A DNA stretch of 64,000 nucleotides from Chryseobacterium sp. SNU WT5. GTDB taxonomy: Bacteria > Bacteroidota > Bacteroidia > Flavobacteriales > Weeksellaceae. This document shows, in pieces, positions 51,020-59,113 of this stretch (the first letter of the stretch is position 1; each line of letters starts with the position of its first letter). The translations under genes and the position numbers were made by a program. The stretch covers positions 434,001 to 498,000 of the forward strand of contig NZ_CP041687.1 of the NCBI RefSeq assembly GCF_007362475.1. The letters run 5' to 3'. A model generated the notes under the pieces. The model worked only from the letters and a program-made list of their open reading frames with translations, made no database searches and had not been told where the DNA came from.

Positions 51020-51811
51020 TTATTTTTTCTCTGCCACCAGAGAATAAACAAGTGGTATTTTATTTCCAAACTGAGGAATTTGATATTTTCCTTTTTCGAT
51101 TTCTTCGATATGGCGGAAACATGGATACGGCGACCAATTGTATTCCTGAAACGATTGCAGCTGCAAATTCTCCCCTAACAGACTGGTCAAAACTTCGGAC
51201 AGAGAATGATTCCAACTGACTTCTTCATTGGCCACATCGGCGGTTCGGTCTGCGTAAGTTCCTTCGTTGGTTTCTATAATCTGTTGGTCTTTAAAATAAC
51301 TGTATTGCACAAAAGTGAAGTCATTATCGTACATCCAAACGACGGGATGAAATTCTACGAAGATTAATTTGCCGCCGGGTTTTAAAAAATGAGAAATTAC
51401 TTCTGCCCATTTCTGCAAATCGGGAAGCCAACCAATTGTTCCGTAAGTCGTATAAATGATTTCGAATTTCTGATGCAGAACATTTGGTAAATCATAAACA
51501 TCTGAAACAATAAATTCGGTATCTGTTCCACATTTCGCTGCTAAATCTTTTGCGGCTTCGATGGCTTTATCTGACAAATCGATTCCGGTAACTTTTGCGC
51601 CGAGTCGGGAAAGTGAAATAGAATCCTGTCCGAAATGACATTGCAAATGCAGGATTTTTTTATCTTTAATATTTCCTAAAAGATCAAGTTCGATTGAGTT
51701 TAAAGAAGTTCGGCCTTTTATAAATTCATTTACAAAATAGAAATCAGATTTGAGGTGCGAATCTACTTTTGCATTCCATAATTTTCGGTTGATGTCGAGA
51801 TAGTTTTCCAT
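51020..51811 (-). CDS. Class I SAM-dependent methyltransferase
   Basis: The 263-residue protein has the Rossmann methyltransferase motifs: KKILHLQCHFGQDSISLSRLGAKVTGIDLSDKAIEAA (motif I and the acidic end of strand 2), FIVSDVYDLP, then FEIIYTTYGTIGWLPDLQKWAEVISHFLKPGGKLIFVEFHP. The start ATG at 51811 is preferred because it gives MENYLDINRKLWNAKVDSHLKSD, a common family beginning. The substrate is unknown. The first half of the gap after it holds the tRNA-Ala gene. Confidence 0.85.
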   Translation of the reverse strand: MENYLDINRKLWNAKVDSHLKSDFYFVNEFIKGRTSLNSIELDLLGNIKDKKILHLQCHFGQDSISLSRLGAKVTGIDLSDKAIEAAKDLAAKCGTDTEFIVSDVYDLPNVLHQKFEIIYTTYGTIGWLPDLQKWAEVISHFLKPGGKLIFVEFHPVVWMYDNDFTFVQYSYFKDQQIIETNEGTYADRTADVANEEVSWNHSLSEVLTSLLGENLQLQSFQEYNWSPYPCFRHIEEIEKGKYQIPQFGNKIPLVYSLVAEKK

Positions 51812-51956
51812 GAGCGGTTTTATGTAAAAATAGAAATTTAAAAACAAATTTTGGGTTGACGATTTGGGTCGCAAATCCGACGTATTATTTATATTTTTAC
51901 ACAAGAACTTAAAAGTGCAGAAATTTGATAAAACCGCCGAAATTTAATTCACTATC

Positions 51957-52175
51957 ATGAAAAAATCTTTACTCCTATTTTTGATGGTTATATTAAATTG
52001 GCAAGGAACTCTTGTTACAAAAACCGATGTTTATCTTTGCAACAGCAGCGGTGGCAAAAAATACCATTATTTAAAAAACTGCAGAGGATTGTCTAATTGC
52101 AAAGCGCAAATCATCAAGGTAAGTCTTCAAAAATCACACACGTTAGATAAAGAACTTTGTGGCTGGGAAGATTAA
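51957..52175 (+). CDS. Small cysteine-containing secreted protein
   Basis: The 72-residue protein has an N-terminal signal-type hydrophobic segment (MKKSLLLFLMVILNWQGTLV) and a short mature part KYHYLKNCRGLSNCKAQIIKVSLQ with cysteines at LCNSS, NCRGLSNC and LCGWE. I recall similar short proteins with a KYH-x-x-K-C-x-G-L-x-x-C pattern in Bacteroidota. The function is unknown. It is convergent with the EamA gene (7 bp apart). Confidence 0.6.
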   Translation: MKKSLLLFLMVILNWQGTLVTKTDVYLCNSSGGKKYHYLKNCRGLSNCKAQIIKVSLQKSHTLDKELCGWED

Positions 52176-52182
52176 TTTTCCA

Positions 52183-52599
52183 TTATTTCCAGATTAAAAA
52201 TAAAGTTCCGGCGATAATTAAACCTGCGCCCACGGCTGTTTTCCAGGTTAATGTTTCGCCTAAAAATATGACTGCAAAAATAATGGTTAGAGCCAAACTG
52301 AGTTTATCGATTCCGGCAACTTTTGAAACTTCGCCCATTTGTAATGCTTTAAAGTAAAAGATCCAGGAAAGTCCGGTTGCGAATCCTGAGATGGTTAGAA
52401 AAATCCAGTTTCGGGAAGATAATTCGCCGATTGCTTTATATTCGTTTCGGAAGAAAACGATCATCCAAATCATGATCAAAACAACCACTGTTCTAATGGC
52501 AGTCGCCAAATTCGAGTTTACATTTTCTACGCCGACTTTCGCAAAAATCGCGGTTAGTGCAGCAAAGAAAGCCGAAAGTAAAGCGTAAATCCACCACAT
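52183..52599 (-). CDS. EamA-type half-size transporter
   Basis: The 138-residue protein has about five membrane helices. WWIYALLSAFFAALTAIFAKVGVENVNSNLATAIRT and FLTISGFATGLSWIFYFKALQMGEVSKVAGIDKLSLALTI are typical EamA/DMT sequence. Full-size EamA proteins have ten helices in two repeats, so this is a single-repeat form that probably dimerises. The substrate is unknown. Confidence 0.85.
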   Translation of the reverse strand: MWWIYALLSAFFAALTAIFAKVGVENVNSNLATAIRTVVVLIMIWMIVFFRNEYKAIGELSSRNWIFLTISGFATGLSWIFYFKALQMGEVSKVAGIDKLSLALTIIFAVIFLGETLTWKTAVGAGLIIAGTLFLIWK

Positions 52600-52767
52600 T
52601 TTTTTGAGTTGTTAATTGTAATAAAAATCCAGTTCGAATAACAATGAAAAATTAAAACGCGAAAATTTAGTTCGTGAAATTATGTATTTGGTAGTTTGTA
52701 ACGCGCAACGCTGTTTGACTTCGCAAAATCTTCTATTTCCCTTATCAAAGATAGTATCAAACCGTTA

Positions 52768-52800
52768 AACCTTGTCAAGGTTTTGAACCTTGACAAGGTT
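52768..52800. repeat. Perfect 15-bp inverted repeat AACCTTGTCAAGGTT
   Basis: AACCTTGTCAAGGTT, a TTG loop, and its exact complement AACCTTGACAAGGTT. Each arm is itself nearly palindromic (AACCTTG/CAAGGTT), so the whole can fold in two ways. It lies 10 bp from the hisS stop but lacks a T-run on the hisS strand. I recall this sequence as an interspersed repeat in Bacteroidota. Confidence 0.65.
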
Positions 52801-52809
52801 AATTCATGG

Positions 52810-54159
52810 TTAGGCTATAAACTCTTCTGTCGTCTGAATAATTTGTTCTCCGGTTTTCAAATCCTTAACGGTAATTTTTCCTTCTGAAATTTCCTGCTCG
52901 CCATAGAAAACCAAGTTTGGAATTCCTTTCTTTTCGGCGTAGGTAAACTGCTTTTTCAATTTTGCAGATTCAGGATAGAGTTCTGCAGAAATTCCTTTCG
53001 CGCGAAGTTGACCGATAATTTTCATCGCGGCCAAAGATTCATTTTCTCCATAATTGGCAAAAAGATATTGCACCGTTTTCACCGAATCCTCCGGAAATAA
53101 TCCTAGTTCTTCCATCACCAAATAAATTCGGTCCAGACCAAACGAAACTCCAATTCCCGGAATATTTTTCACTCCAAAAACTTCGGTTAAATTATCATAA
53201 CGACCGCCACCGCCAATGGAACCCATGGCAACATCTGTGGCTTTCACTTCGAAAATAGCGCCGGTATAATAATCGAGTCCTCTGGCTAAAGTGATATCGA
53301 ATTTTAAGCTTTCTTCGGAAATTCCGAGTTCAAAAGATTTCGTTAAGACGAACTCTAACTCTTCTACTCCAGTCGTTCCGATTTCATTTCCTTGGAATTT
53401 TTGTTTTAATTGTGCTAAATTCTCAAGAGCATTTTCACTTTGCGTAAAGAGAAAATCTAATTTATCGATCGATTCCTGATTGATGCTTTTTTCTAAAAGT
53501 TCTTTAACAACTCCTTCTTTTCCAATTTTATCCAGTTTGTCAAGCGCAACGGTAAAGTCAATTAATTGATCAGAAATTCCAGCAAATTCTGCTAAACCAG
53601 AAAGTATTTTTCTATTATTTAAATGAAGAACCACCTTCACATTTAGTTCCGCAAACGACTTTACATATAATTGAACCAACTCGACTTCCTGCCATAAACT
53701 TACACTTCCAACGACATCGGCATCACACTGATAAAACTCACGAAAACGTCCTTTCTGCGGACGATCAGCACGCCAAACCGGTTGAATCTGATAACGTTTA
53801 AAAGGGAAAGTCATTTGTCCGTGATTCATGGCAACATATCTTGCGAAAGGAACTGTTAAGTCGTAGCGCAATGCCTTTTCAGAAATTTGTGAAATCAGTT
53901 TTTGCGAATTTTTAGCCGACCAGTCTTCGTCTTTTGTTTTGGAAGCATAATCACCGGAATTTAGAATCTTAAAAATCAACCGATCACCTTCTTCGCCGTA
54001 TTTTCCGGTTAAAGTAGAAAGGTTTTCGAAACTCGGTGTTTCTAATGGTTGGAAACCAAAAAGTTCAAAATTTTTCTGTAAAATATTGGTGATAAATTTT
54101 CTTCGGTACACTTCTTCGGCAGAAAAATCTCTGGTTCCTTTTGCTAAACTGGGCTTCAT
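52810..54159 (-). CDS. hisS: Histidyl-tRNA synthetase
   Basis: The 449-residue class II synthetase charges tRNA-His. It starts [23 protein letters not shown] and shows motif 2 ([32 protein letters not shown]), the histidine-binding [12 protein letters not shown], motif 3 GGGRYDNL with [11 protein letters not shown], and a C-terminal anticodon-binding domain. A TATTTTTGC box lies at 54222-54230. It is a single gene. Confidence 0.95.
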   Translation of the reverse strand: MKPSLAKGTRDFSAEEVYRRKFITNILQKNFELFGFQPLETPSFENLSTLTGKYGEEGDRLIFKILNSGDYASKTKDEDWSAKNSQKLISQISEKALRYDLTVPFARYVAMNHGQMTFPFKRYQIQPVWRADRPQKGRFREFYQCDADVVGSVSLWQEVELVQLYVKSFAELNVKVVLHLNNRKILSGLAEFAGISDQLIDFTVALDKLDKIGKEGVVKELLEKSINQESIDKLDFLFTQSENALENLAQLKQKFQGNEIGTTGVEELEFVLTKSFELGISEESLKFDITLARGLDYYTGAIFEVKATDVAMGSIGGGGRYDNLTEVFGVKNIPGIGVSFGLDRIYLVMEELGLFPEDSVKTVQYLFANYGENESLAAMKIIGQLRAKGISAELYPESAKLKKQFTYAEKKGIPNLVFYGEQEISEGKITVKDLKTGEQIIQTTEEFIA

Positions 54160-54252
54160 AGTTATTGGTAATGAATAATAAGTAGTGAGTAATTATACTG
54201 GCAATATACTTGCGTAAGTCTGCAAAAATACAAAATTATTAATCTAAAATCA

Positions 54253-54735
54253 CTAAAGATGCTTGATCATCCAAAGGTTGCAACCGCTATGTCCTGAATT
54301 GCCCAGTGGTTTTTTCAGGTAAGTAAAACCCTGCTTTTCGTAGATGGAAACAGCTGTTGAAAACTCGGGTAAACTTTCTATATAAATGGATTCATAATCC
54401 GATATTTTTGCAAACTCAATACTTTCTTCCATTAACTTTTTGCCTAAACCTTTTCCTCGAAAATCTTTGTGGATATAAAACTTAACGAGTTCGGCACAGT
54501 TTTCTGATAAACCTTCGGTGGGGAAAATCCCACAGCAACCACATAATTCACCATCAACTTCTGCTACAAACAACGCTGAGTTTTCTTCGCTAAACAATTC
54601 GTATAAATGATCTGTCGCTGACTCTTCATAAACAGTTCCTTGCGTAGGAACTTTAAAATCATGAAAGCAACTGCGAATAATTTTTGCTAACAATTCATTA
54701 TCTGATTTTTGAATTTTTCTAATACCAGTTTCCAT
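54253..54735 (-). CDS. GNAT family N-acetyltransferase
   Basis: The 160-residue acetyltransferase begins METGIRKIQKSDNELLAKIIRSCFHDF and has VKFYIHKDFRGKGLGKKLMEESI, the acetyl-CoA loop (F-R-G-K-G-L-G), and IYIESLPEFSTAVSIYEKQGFTYLKKPLGNSGHSGCNLWMIKHL, a typical small-molecule GNAT ending. Substrate unknown. It stands alone on the minus strand, with no operon partner. Confidence 0.85.
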   Translation of the reverse strand: METGIRKIQKSDNELLAKIIRSCFHDFKVPTQGTVYEESATDHLYELFSEENSALFVAEVDGELCGCCGIFPTEGLSENCAELVKFYIHKDFRGKGLGKKLMEESIEFAKISDYESIYIESLPEFSTAVSIYEKQGFTYLKKPLGNSGHSGCNLWMIKHL

Positions 54736-54859
54736 TCCCTAAAAATAGAAAATTCGGTGAGATAAAAACAAAAAAAAGAATTTCAATAAACAATTTACAG
54801 ATCAAAAAGCCAAAGAAAAACTTCTTCGACTTTTATAAAAATATATGGACTTGGTGTTT

Positions 54860-55306
54860 TTAAACAGTTTCTAAGATCTCAATGATCTCTTCACCGTAAT
54901 TTTCGATCTTGTATTTCCCGAAACCTTTGATGTCCAGCAACTCTTCTTTTTTTGCAGGTTTATATTTTGCAATAGAAAACAATTCTTTGTTGGTCGCGAT
55001 CAAGTAAACAGGAAGACTTTTTTCTCTCGCTTTTTCGGAGCGCCATAATTTGAGCGAATCCATAATTTTTACTTCATCCTGACTGAGGTCATCTTCAGTT
55101 GCGCTGTATCTTTCAGGTTTTGCTTCGTTAACCTGTATTTTCAATTCTTCGAAATAAAGAACAACCGACCAATAACTTTCTTCGTCTTTTACAAAAGCGG
55201 TCTCGTATTTCAGAATATTATTTTCCTGTAAAAAACGGTCGAGCGCTTTTTGATCTGTATAAATAAATTCGTCTGACAATCTTATTTTAAATATTTGAAC
55301 TTTCAT
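54860..55306 (-). CDS. HRDC domain protein
   Basis: The 148-residue protein has an N-terminal part of about 70 residues of unknown type and an HRDC domain at about 80-148: LKLWRSEKAREKSLPVYLIATNKELFSIAKYKPAKKEELLDIKGFGKYKIENYGEEIIEIL. HRDC domains bind nucleic acids at the C-terminus of RecQ helicases and RNase D. Here it is detached from any enzyme. It is followed by the SSB gene on the same strand after a terminator-type hairpin. Confidence 0.82.
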   Translation of the reverse strand: MKVQIFKIRLSDEFIYTDQKALDRFLQENNILKYETAFVKDEESYWSVVLYFEELKIQVNEAKPERYSATEDDLSQDEVKIMDSLKLWRSEKAREKSLPVYLIATNKELFSIAKYKPAKKEELLDIKGFGKYKIENYGEEIIEILETV

Positions 55307-55345
55307 GGTATTGTATTTTTAGTTTTAATTTGAAAAAGAAAAACA

Positions 55346-55374
55346 AGCCGGATTCCATGGTATAAAATCCGGCC
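55346..55374 (-). terminator. Terminator after ssb
   Basis: A GCCGGATT/AATCCGGC stem ends in TTGTTTTTC on the minus strand, about 11 bp beyond the ssb stop. Confidence 0.7.
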
Positions 55375-55385
55375 TCACTCCAACT

Positions 55386-55715
55386 CTACTTAGCACCAAG
55401 CAATAGAATTTCCATTACTCGGATTTCTGTGATATAACGTTTCGTGCCATCCTTATCATCGTAAGTTCTGTAAATTACTTTCCCTTCTACGGCGATTTCT
55501 TTACCTTTTTCCACATACTTTTCCATAATATCGGCAAGCTTTCCATTGCAGACTAGGTTATGCCATTGCGTTTCCTCCACTTTTTCACCCATGGCATTTG
55601 TGTAATGATCGCTTGTTGCTAAACTTACTTTAGCTAATTTGCCGTTTTCGAACTGTACGATTTCGACTTCTTTTCCTGTTCTACCGATTAAGGTAATTTT
55701 GTTTCTTAGTGACAT
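55386..55715 (-). CDS. ssb: Single-stranded DNA-binding protein, short form without acidic tail
   Basis: The 109-residue OB-fold protein begins MSLRNKITLIGRTGKEVEIVQFENGKLAKVSLATSD and continues WHNLVCNGKLADIMEKYVEKGKEIAVEGKVIYRTYDDKDGTKRYITEIRV. This is the DNA-binding half of SSB. The C-terminus is LLLGAK, so the acidic tip that recruits repair and replication proteins is missing. It is most likely a second, accessory SSB; the replicative one should be elsewhere. Confidence 0.88.
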   Translation of the reverse strand: MSLRNKITLIGRTGKEVEIVQFENGKLAKVSLATSDHYTNAMGEKVEETQWHNLVCNGKLADIMEKYVEKGKEIAVEGKVIYRTYDDKDGTKRYITEIRVMEILLLGAK

Positions 55716-56126
55716 GGCTTTAGATTTTATAATTAAACATTAGAATCGAGTCTCACTGATCTTCCTCGAATCTCTGTTGCAAAGGTTCACCAGCTTTCAA
55801 AAATTAGTCGGTAATGAACCGCTTAATATCGTTTGTATCCGCTTGTATCGTTTATAAGATTAGTAATCAATTATTTGAAATTTTGTTTTTTGGGAGCAAC
55901 AAGATGATATCTCCTTTTAAATTTCGGTCCCGCTCTTCGTTGCAATCTTTTTTTATAAAAAAAAAGGATTTCCACTTCGCTCGGGGCTAGAATATAGCGC
56001 AGGTTTTTATTCACAGTATTTTCGAATATGGTCTCAATAATTTAACCTCATTTAACTTCACATGAAGAAGATTATAGAAGTCTAAAAACTCCTATATTTA
56101 CAGAATCAACAACCAAACATAAAACG
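55716..56126. repeat. Gap with degenerate interspersed repeat, copy 4
   Basis: The 411-bp gap upstream of ssb contains, at about 55922-55990, CGGTCCCGCTCTTCGTTGCA, an ATC-T-run, an A-run GGATTTCCACTTCGCTCGGG. The A- and T-runs can pair, so it folds as a hairpin with GTTGCAATC on one side. The same pieces occur at 21.3, 29.9 and 43.2 kb. No gene or clear promoter box is seen in the rest. Confidence 0.55.
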
Positions 56127-56261
56127 ATGAATAAAATTTTGCTGCTATCCATTTTCTTACTCATCAGCTGCAGCTCGCTGCTCATTGGTGGACTTACGGT
56201 AGGTATTTCAATATTTTTTTTGTTGGTATATCGATTTAAAAAAAATATTAAACTTAATTAA
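56127..56261 (+). CDS. 44-residue putative lipoprotein or membrane peptide
   Basis: The short frame encodes MNKILLLSIFLLISCSSLLI, then GGLTVGISIFFLLVYRFKKN and IKLN. The first part looks like a lipoprotein signal (lipobox LLISC, Cys15), and a second hydrophobic stretch follows with a basic end. It lies 9 bp before the next lipoprotein gene and may be translated with it. The evidence is only this pattern, so it could be spurious. Confidence 0.4.
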   Translation: MNKILLLSIFLLISCSSLLIGGLTVGISIFFLLVYRFKKNIKLN

Positions 56262-56270
56262 CATCAAAAA

Positions 56271-56924
56271 ATGAATTTTAACGTCAAAAGCTTGCTAGCA
56301 CTACCTTCATTAATTTGGCTCAGCCTTCTATTTTCCTGCAATAAAAGTTCTGAAAAAAAAGTAATTGAGGCAAAACCTCTGCCGAAAGTTTCACTGGAGA
56401 ATATCAAAATGCAAAATATTGCTCCAACAGATAATCCTGAAGAATCGAACGACGAAAAATATGTGATCTTGGAAAGTTTACCTGATTGGGTAAATAGTAC
56501 CGAGGTCATTACTGATTATAAAATTAAAGACAAATATTCACTGGATATTAGATTAAATCCTTTTTATCTCGAAGAAGATTTTAATGGCGACGGCATTTTA
56601 GATATTGTACTTCCGATTAAAGAGATCAGTTCTAAAAAAGTGGGTTTTGCAATTATTCACGGTGGAAAAAATGAAATATTTATAGTCGGTGCCGGTAAAA
56701 CAATAAAAAATGGGCTCGATGATGATCCGTCTTATATCGATGTCTGGAAATTAAACCGCGAAAAAGAAAATACAGGAACCGATACGGACGAACAGGGCGA
56801 TCTTATAGAAACTGCGCCGATATTCATCAATCAACCTTCTATAAATATTCTCAAAACTGAGCTGGGCGGTGGCCTGATTTTTTGGAACGGAAAAGAATAT
56901 GAATATCTTCATCAAACTTGTTAA
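56271..56924 (+). CDS. Putative lipoprotein
   Basis: The 217-residue protein has a lipoprotein signal with lipobox LLFSC (Cys23). The mature part contains EEDFNGDGILDIVLPI, an Asp-rich FG-GAP/EF-type calcium-binding loop, and GGKNEIFIVGAGKTIKNGLDDDP. I do not recognise a family. The protein may be surface-exposed and calcium-binding, which is inferred from the loop. The IS1595 insertion lies 184 bp downstream. Confidence 0.6.
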   Translation: MNFNVKSLLALPSLIWLSLLFSCNKSSEKKVIEAKPLPKVSLENIKMQNIAPTDNPEESNDEKYVILESLPDWVNSTEVITDYKIKDKYSLDIRLNPFYLEEDFNGDGILDIVLPIKEISSKKVGFAIIHGGKNEIFIVGAGKTIKNGLDDDPSYIDVWKLNREKENTGTDTDEQGDLIETAPIFINQPSINILKTELGGGLIFWNGKEYEYLHQTC

Positions 56925-56984
56925 CGCAATCACTGAATAAATTTTTCAGTTGACCAAAAGAACAGTAAGGAGCAAATCATCGGG

Positions 56985-57060
56985 GATTCTCCGACTTTCA
57001 GACCCGCTGTCCGCTTTATCCCACCAAGGCAGGAATGTCGCTTCCATCGCGGATAGAATA
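56985..57060. repeat. Degenerate repeat remnant before the IS
   Basis: AGACCCGCTGTCCGCTTTAT, GGCAGGAATGTCGCTTCCAT and CGCGG are pieces of the same interspersed family as elsewhere in the window (CGGGT-type and GTCCGCTT-type pieces). No gene is present. Confidence 0.4.
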
Positions 57061-57108
57061 AAGATCTTGTTCTTCTTATAAGATTTTCTAAAAATCGTTT
57101 AAAAAAAA

Positions 57109-58092
57109 TATGTATGTCCGTAACTTCCCATAATTCCGTATATTTGTTTGATAATTAAATAATTGAGATGAATATTTTTAGTTTTGGCGTAGAGTTTAGC
57201 AGTGAAGAGGATTGTATATTTCATTTCAAAGCAGAACGTGACAAAATTGGTGTTTCCTGCAAGTGCGGAAAAACTGATTTTTTTTGGATTAAAAGCAGAT
57301 TAAGTTACGAGTGTAAATCTTGTAGAAAGCGAACTTCATTACGAAGTGGAACCATCATGGAGAATTCCAATTTGTCCTTTCTAGTTTGGTATAAAGCGAT
57401 GTTTTTGATGAGTGCAACAAAAAAGGGATTTTCTGCTAAAGAAATGCAAAGGCAATTAGGTTTGAAGCGCTATGAGCCAGTTTGGGCCATGATGCACAAA
57501 TTGAGAAAAGCGATGGGAAAACGAGATGAAAGATACACTTTAGAGGGCATGATTGAAATGGATGAAGGGTATTTTACAGTTGAATCTAGAGAACTGGAAC
57601 AAGAGAAAGGGATTCGTGGAAGAGGTGCAGTTGGAAAGCAAAATGTTGCAGTGATGGCGGAATCTACGCCATTAGAAAATATAGAAACGGGAGAGACATC
57701 GAAATCTTGTAGATATTTTAAAGCAATAGTATTAGAAGATCATACAGCAGAGGGAATTAATGAGACTATTAAAGAATCTTTGGCAGAATCCAGCATAGTT
57801 TTTACAGATCAAAGCACGTCATATGTTGATATATCACAACTTGTAGAAATTCATATTTCAGAAAAATCTTCGAAAGAAACTACAAAAGATACTTTGCGTT
57901 GGGTTCACATATTTATCAGTAATGCGAAAAGGAATTTATTAGGAAATTACCACAAAATAAAACGCAAAAACCTTCAACTTTATCTAAATGAGTTTGTTTA
58001 TAAGTTAAATCGGAGATATTTTGAAGATAAACTGTTCGATAGACTTGTGATAGCAAGCATTACAGAAGTATGATGAAAAACGGATATACATA
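57109..58092 (+). mobile_element. IS1595-family insertion sequence, 984 bp
   Basis: A 984-bp element is bounded by imperfect 13-bp inverted repeats, TATGTATGTCCGT at 57109-57121 and its complement, with one mismatch, at 58080-58092. On both sides lies an 8-bp A8 stretch (57101-57108 and 58093-58100), consistent with the 8-bp target duplication of this family, although a homopolymer makes the duplication weak evidence. It carries one intact transposase. Confidence 0.75.
57168..58073 (+). CDS. IS1595-family (ISXO2-like) transposase
   Basis: The 301-residue transposase has a zinc ribbon at the N-terminus (Cys31, Cys33, Cys49, Cys52), the first catalytic Asp in MIEMDEGYFT (Asp132), the second in VFTDQSTSYVD (Asp214), and ISNAKRNLLGNYHKIKRKNLQLYLNEFVYKLNRRYF as C-terminal catalytic part. 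This matches ISXO2-like transposases. It is full length and probably active. It sits within the 984-bp IS and is read towards the ADP-ribosylglycohydrolase gene. Confidence 0.9.
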   Translation: MNIFSFGVEFSSEEDCIFHFKAERDKIGVSCKCGKTDFFWIKSRLSYECKSCRKRTSLRSGTIMENSNLSFLVWYKAMFLMSATKKGFSAKEMQRQLGLKRYEPVWAMMHKLRKAMGKRDERYTLEGMIEMDEGYFTVESRELEQEKGIRGRGAVGKQNVAVMAESTPLENIETGETSKSCRYFKAIVLEDHTAEGINETIKESLAESSIVFTDQSTSYVDISQLVEIHISEKSSKETTKDTLRWVHIFISNAKRNLLGNYHKIKRKNLQLYLNEFVYKLNRRYFEDKLFDRLVIASITEV

Positions 58093-58123
58093 AAAAAAAA
58101 TTTAAAAATCGCGAGAAGATTTT

Positions 58124-58131
58124 TATATTTG
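58124..58131 (+). promoter_or_regulatory. Predicted -7 box after the IS
   Basis: TATATTTG matches TAnnTTTG. It lies 24 bp beyond the right target duplication and 34 bp before the preferred start of the next gene. Confidence 0.4.
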
Positions 58132-58165
58132 AGATTGAATGACCTCCCTAAAAAATGACTTAGTA

Positions 58166-59113
58166 ATGACAGATTTACAGTACAAAATCAAATCCGCTTT
58201 ATTTGGTGTGGCGATCGGTGATGCCTTAGGTGTTCCGGTGGAATTTAAAAGCCGCGAATATCTCGACCAAAATCCAGTTACCGAAATGTTTGGCTACGGA
58301 ACTTACAATCAGCCACCCGGAACTTTTTCAGATGACAGTTCCATGACTTTTTGTTTGGCAGAAGCTTTAACTCACGATTTCGATCTCACCCGAATTGGAG
58401 AAAATTTTGTGAAATGGTATCACGAAAATTTTTGGGCAGCGCGTGGTGAAGTTTTCGATATTGGTATTGCGACCAGAGAAGCCATAAACCGACTTGCTCG
58501 GGGAGAACAACCAGAATTTGCTGGGAGCATTCATCCTTCATCCAACGGAAATGGTTCTTTAATGCGTATTTTACCACTGCTGTTCCACATCAAAGATTTG
58601 CCGATTTCTGAACGGTATGAAATCACGAAAAAAGTTTCTTCAATCACTCACGGACATATTCGATCGGTGATTTCCTGTTTTTATTATCTTGAATTTGCAA
58701 AAGAGATTTTATTAGGAAGAAACAAATTTGAGATCTATAAAAAACTACAAACCCAAATCCCGGATTTTTTAAATTCACTTTCTATCAATCCGCATGAAAT
58801 AGCTTTATTTGACCGACTTTTAAAAGAGGACGTTTCAGAATTAGAAAAAAATGCAATTTCGAGCAGCGGTTATGTTCTTCATTCTTTAGAGGCCAGCATT
58901 TGGTGTTTATTGACGACTGATAATTATAAAGATTCAACTTTAAAGGCCGTAAACTTAGGAGAAGATACCGACACAACTGCTGCAATAGCAGGCGGATTAG
59001 CCGGGTTACTTTATGGTTTTGATACCATTCCAAACAGTTGGCTCGAACTCCTGGCTCGCAAAGACGATATTGAAGATTTGGCAGAAAGATTGACTACAAA
59101 AATCGGAAGCTAA
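58166..59113 (+). CDS. ADP-ribosylglycohydrolase family protein
   Basis: The 315-residue protein (ATG at 58166; an in-frame ATG at 58139 is 7 bp from the -7 box) has the ADP-ribosylglycohydrolase pattern: LFGVAIGDALGVPVEFKSRE, FSDDSSMTFCLAEAL (metal Asp residues), HPSSNGNGSLMRILPL and GEDTDTTAAIAGGLAGLLYG (metal Asp and Thr). Such enzymes remove ADP-ribose from proteins or small molecules using two magnesium ions. Neither a DraG-type nitrogenase regulator nor a partner toxin is nearby. Confidence 0.88.
   Translation: MTDLQYKIKSALFGVAIGDALGVPVEFKSREYLDQNPVTEMFGYGTYNQPPGTFSDDSSMTFCLAEALTHDFDLTRIGENFVKWYHENFWAARGEVFDIGIATREAINRLARGEQPEFAGSIHPSSNGNGSLMRILPLLFHIKDLPISERYEITKKVSSITHGHIRSVISCFYYLEFAKEILLGRNKFEIYKKLQTQIPDFLNSLSINPHEIALFDRLLKEDVSELEKNAISSSGYVLHSLEASIWCLLTTDNYKDSTLKAVNLGEDTDTTAAIAGGLAGLLYGFDTIPNSWLELLARKDDIEDLAERLTTKIGS

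Noticed and set aside
50707..51069. 120-residue minus-strand reading frame
   Set aside because: It runs through the tRNA-Ala gene and its terminator, and the methyltransferase end; no family pattern.
56750..56935. Short minus-strand frames opposite the lipoprotein at 56.3-56.9 kb
   Set aside because: They are shadows of the plus-strand gene with no signal of their own.
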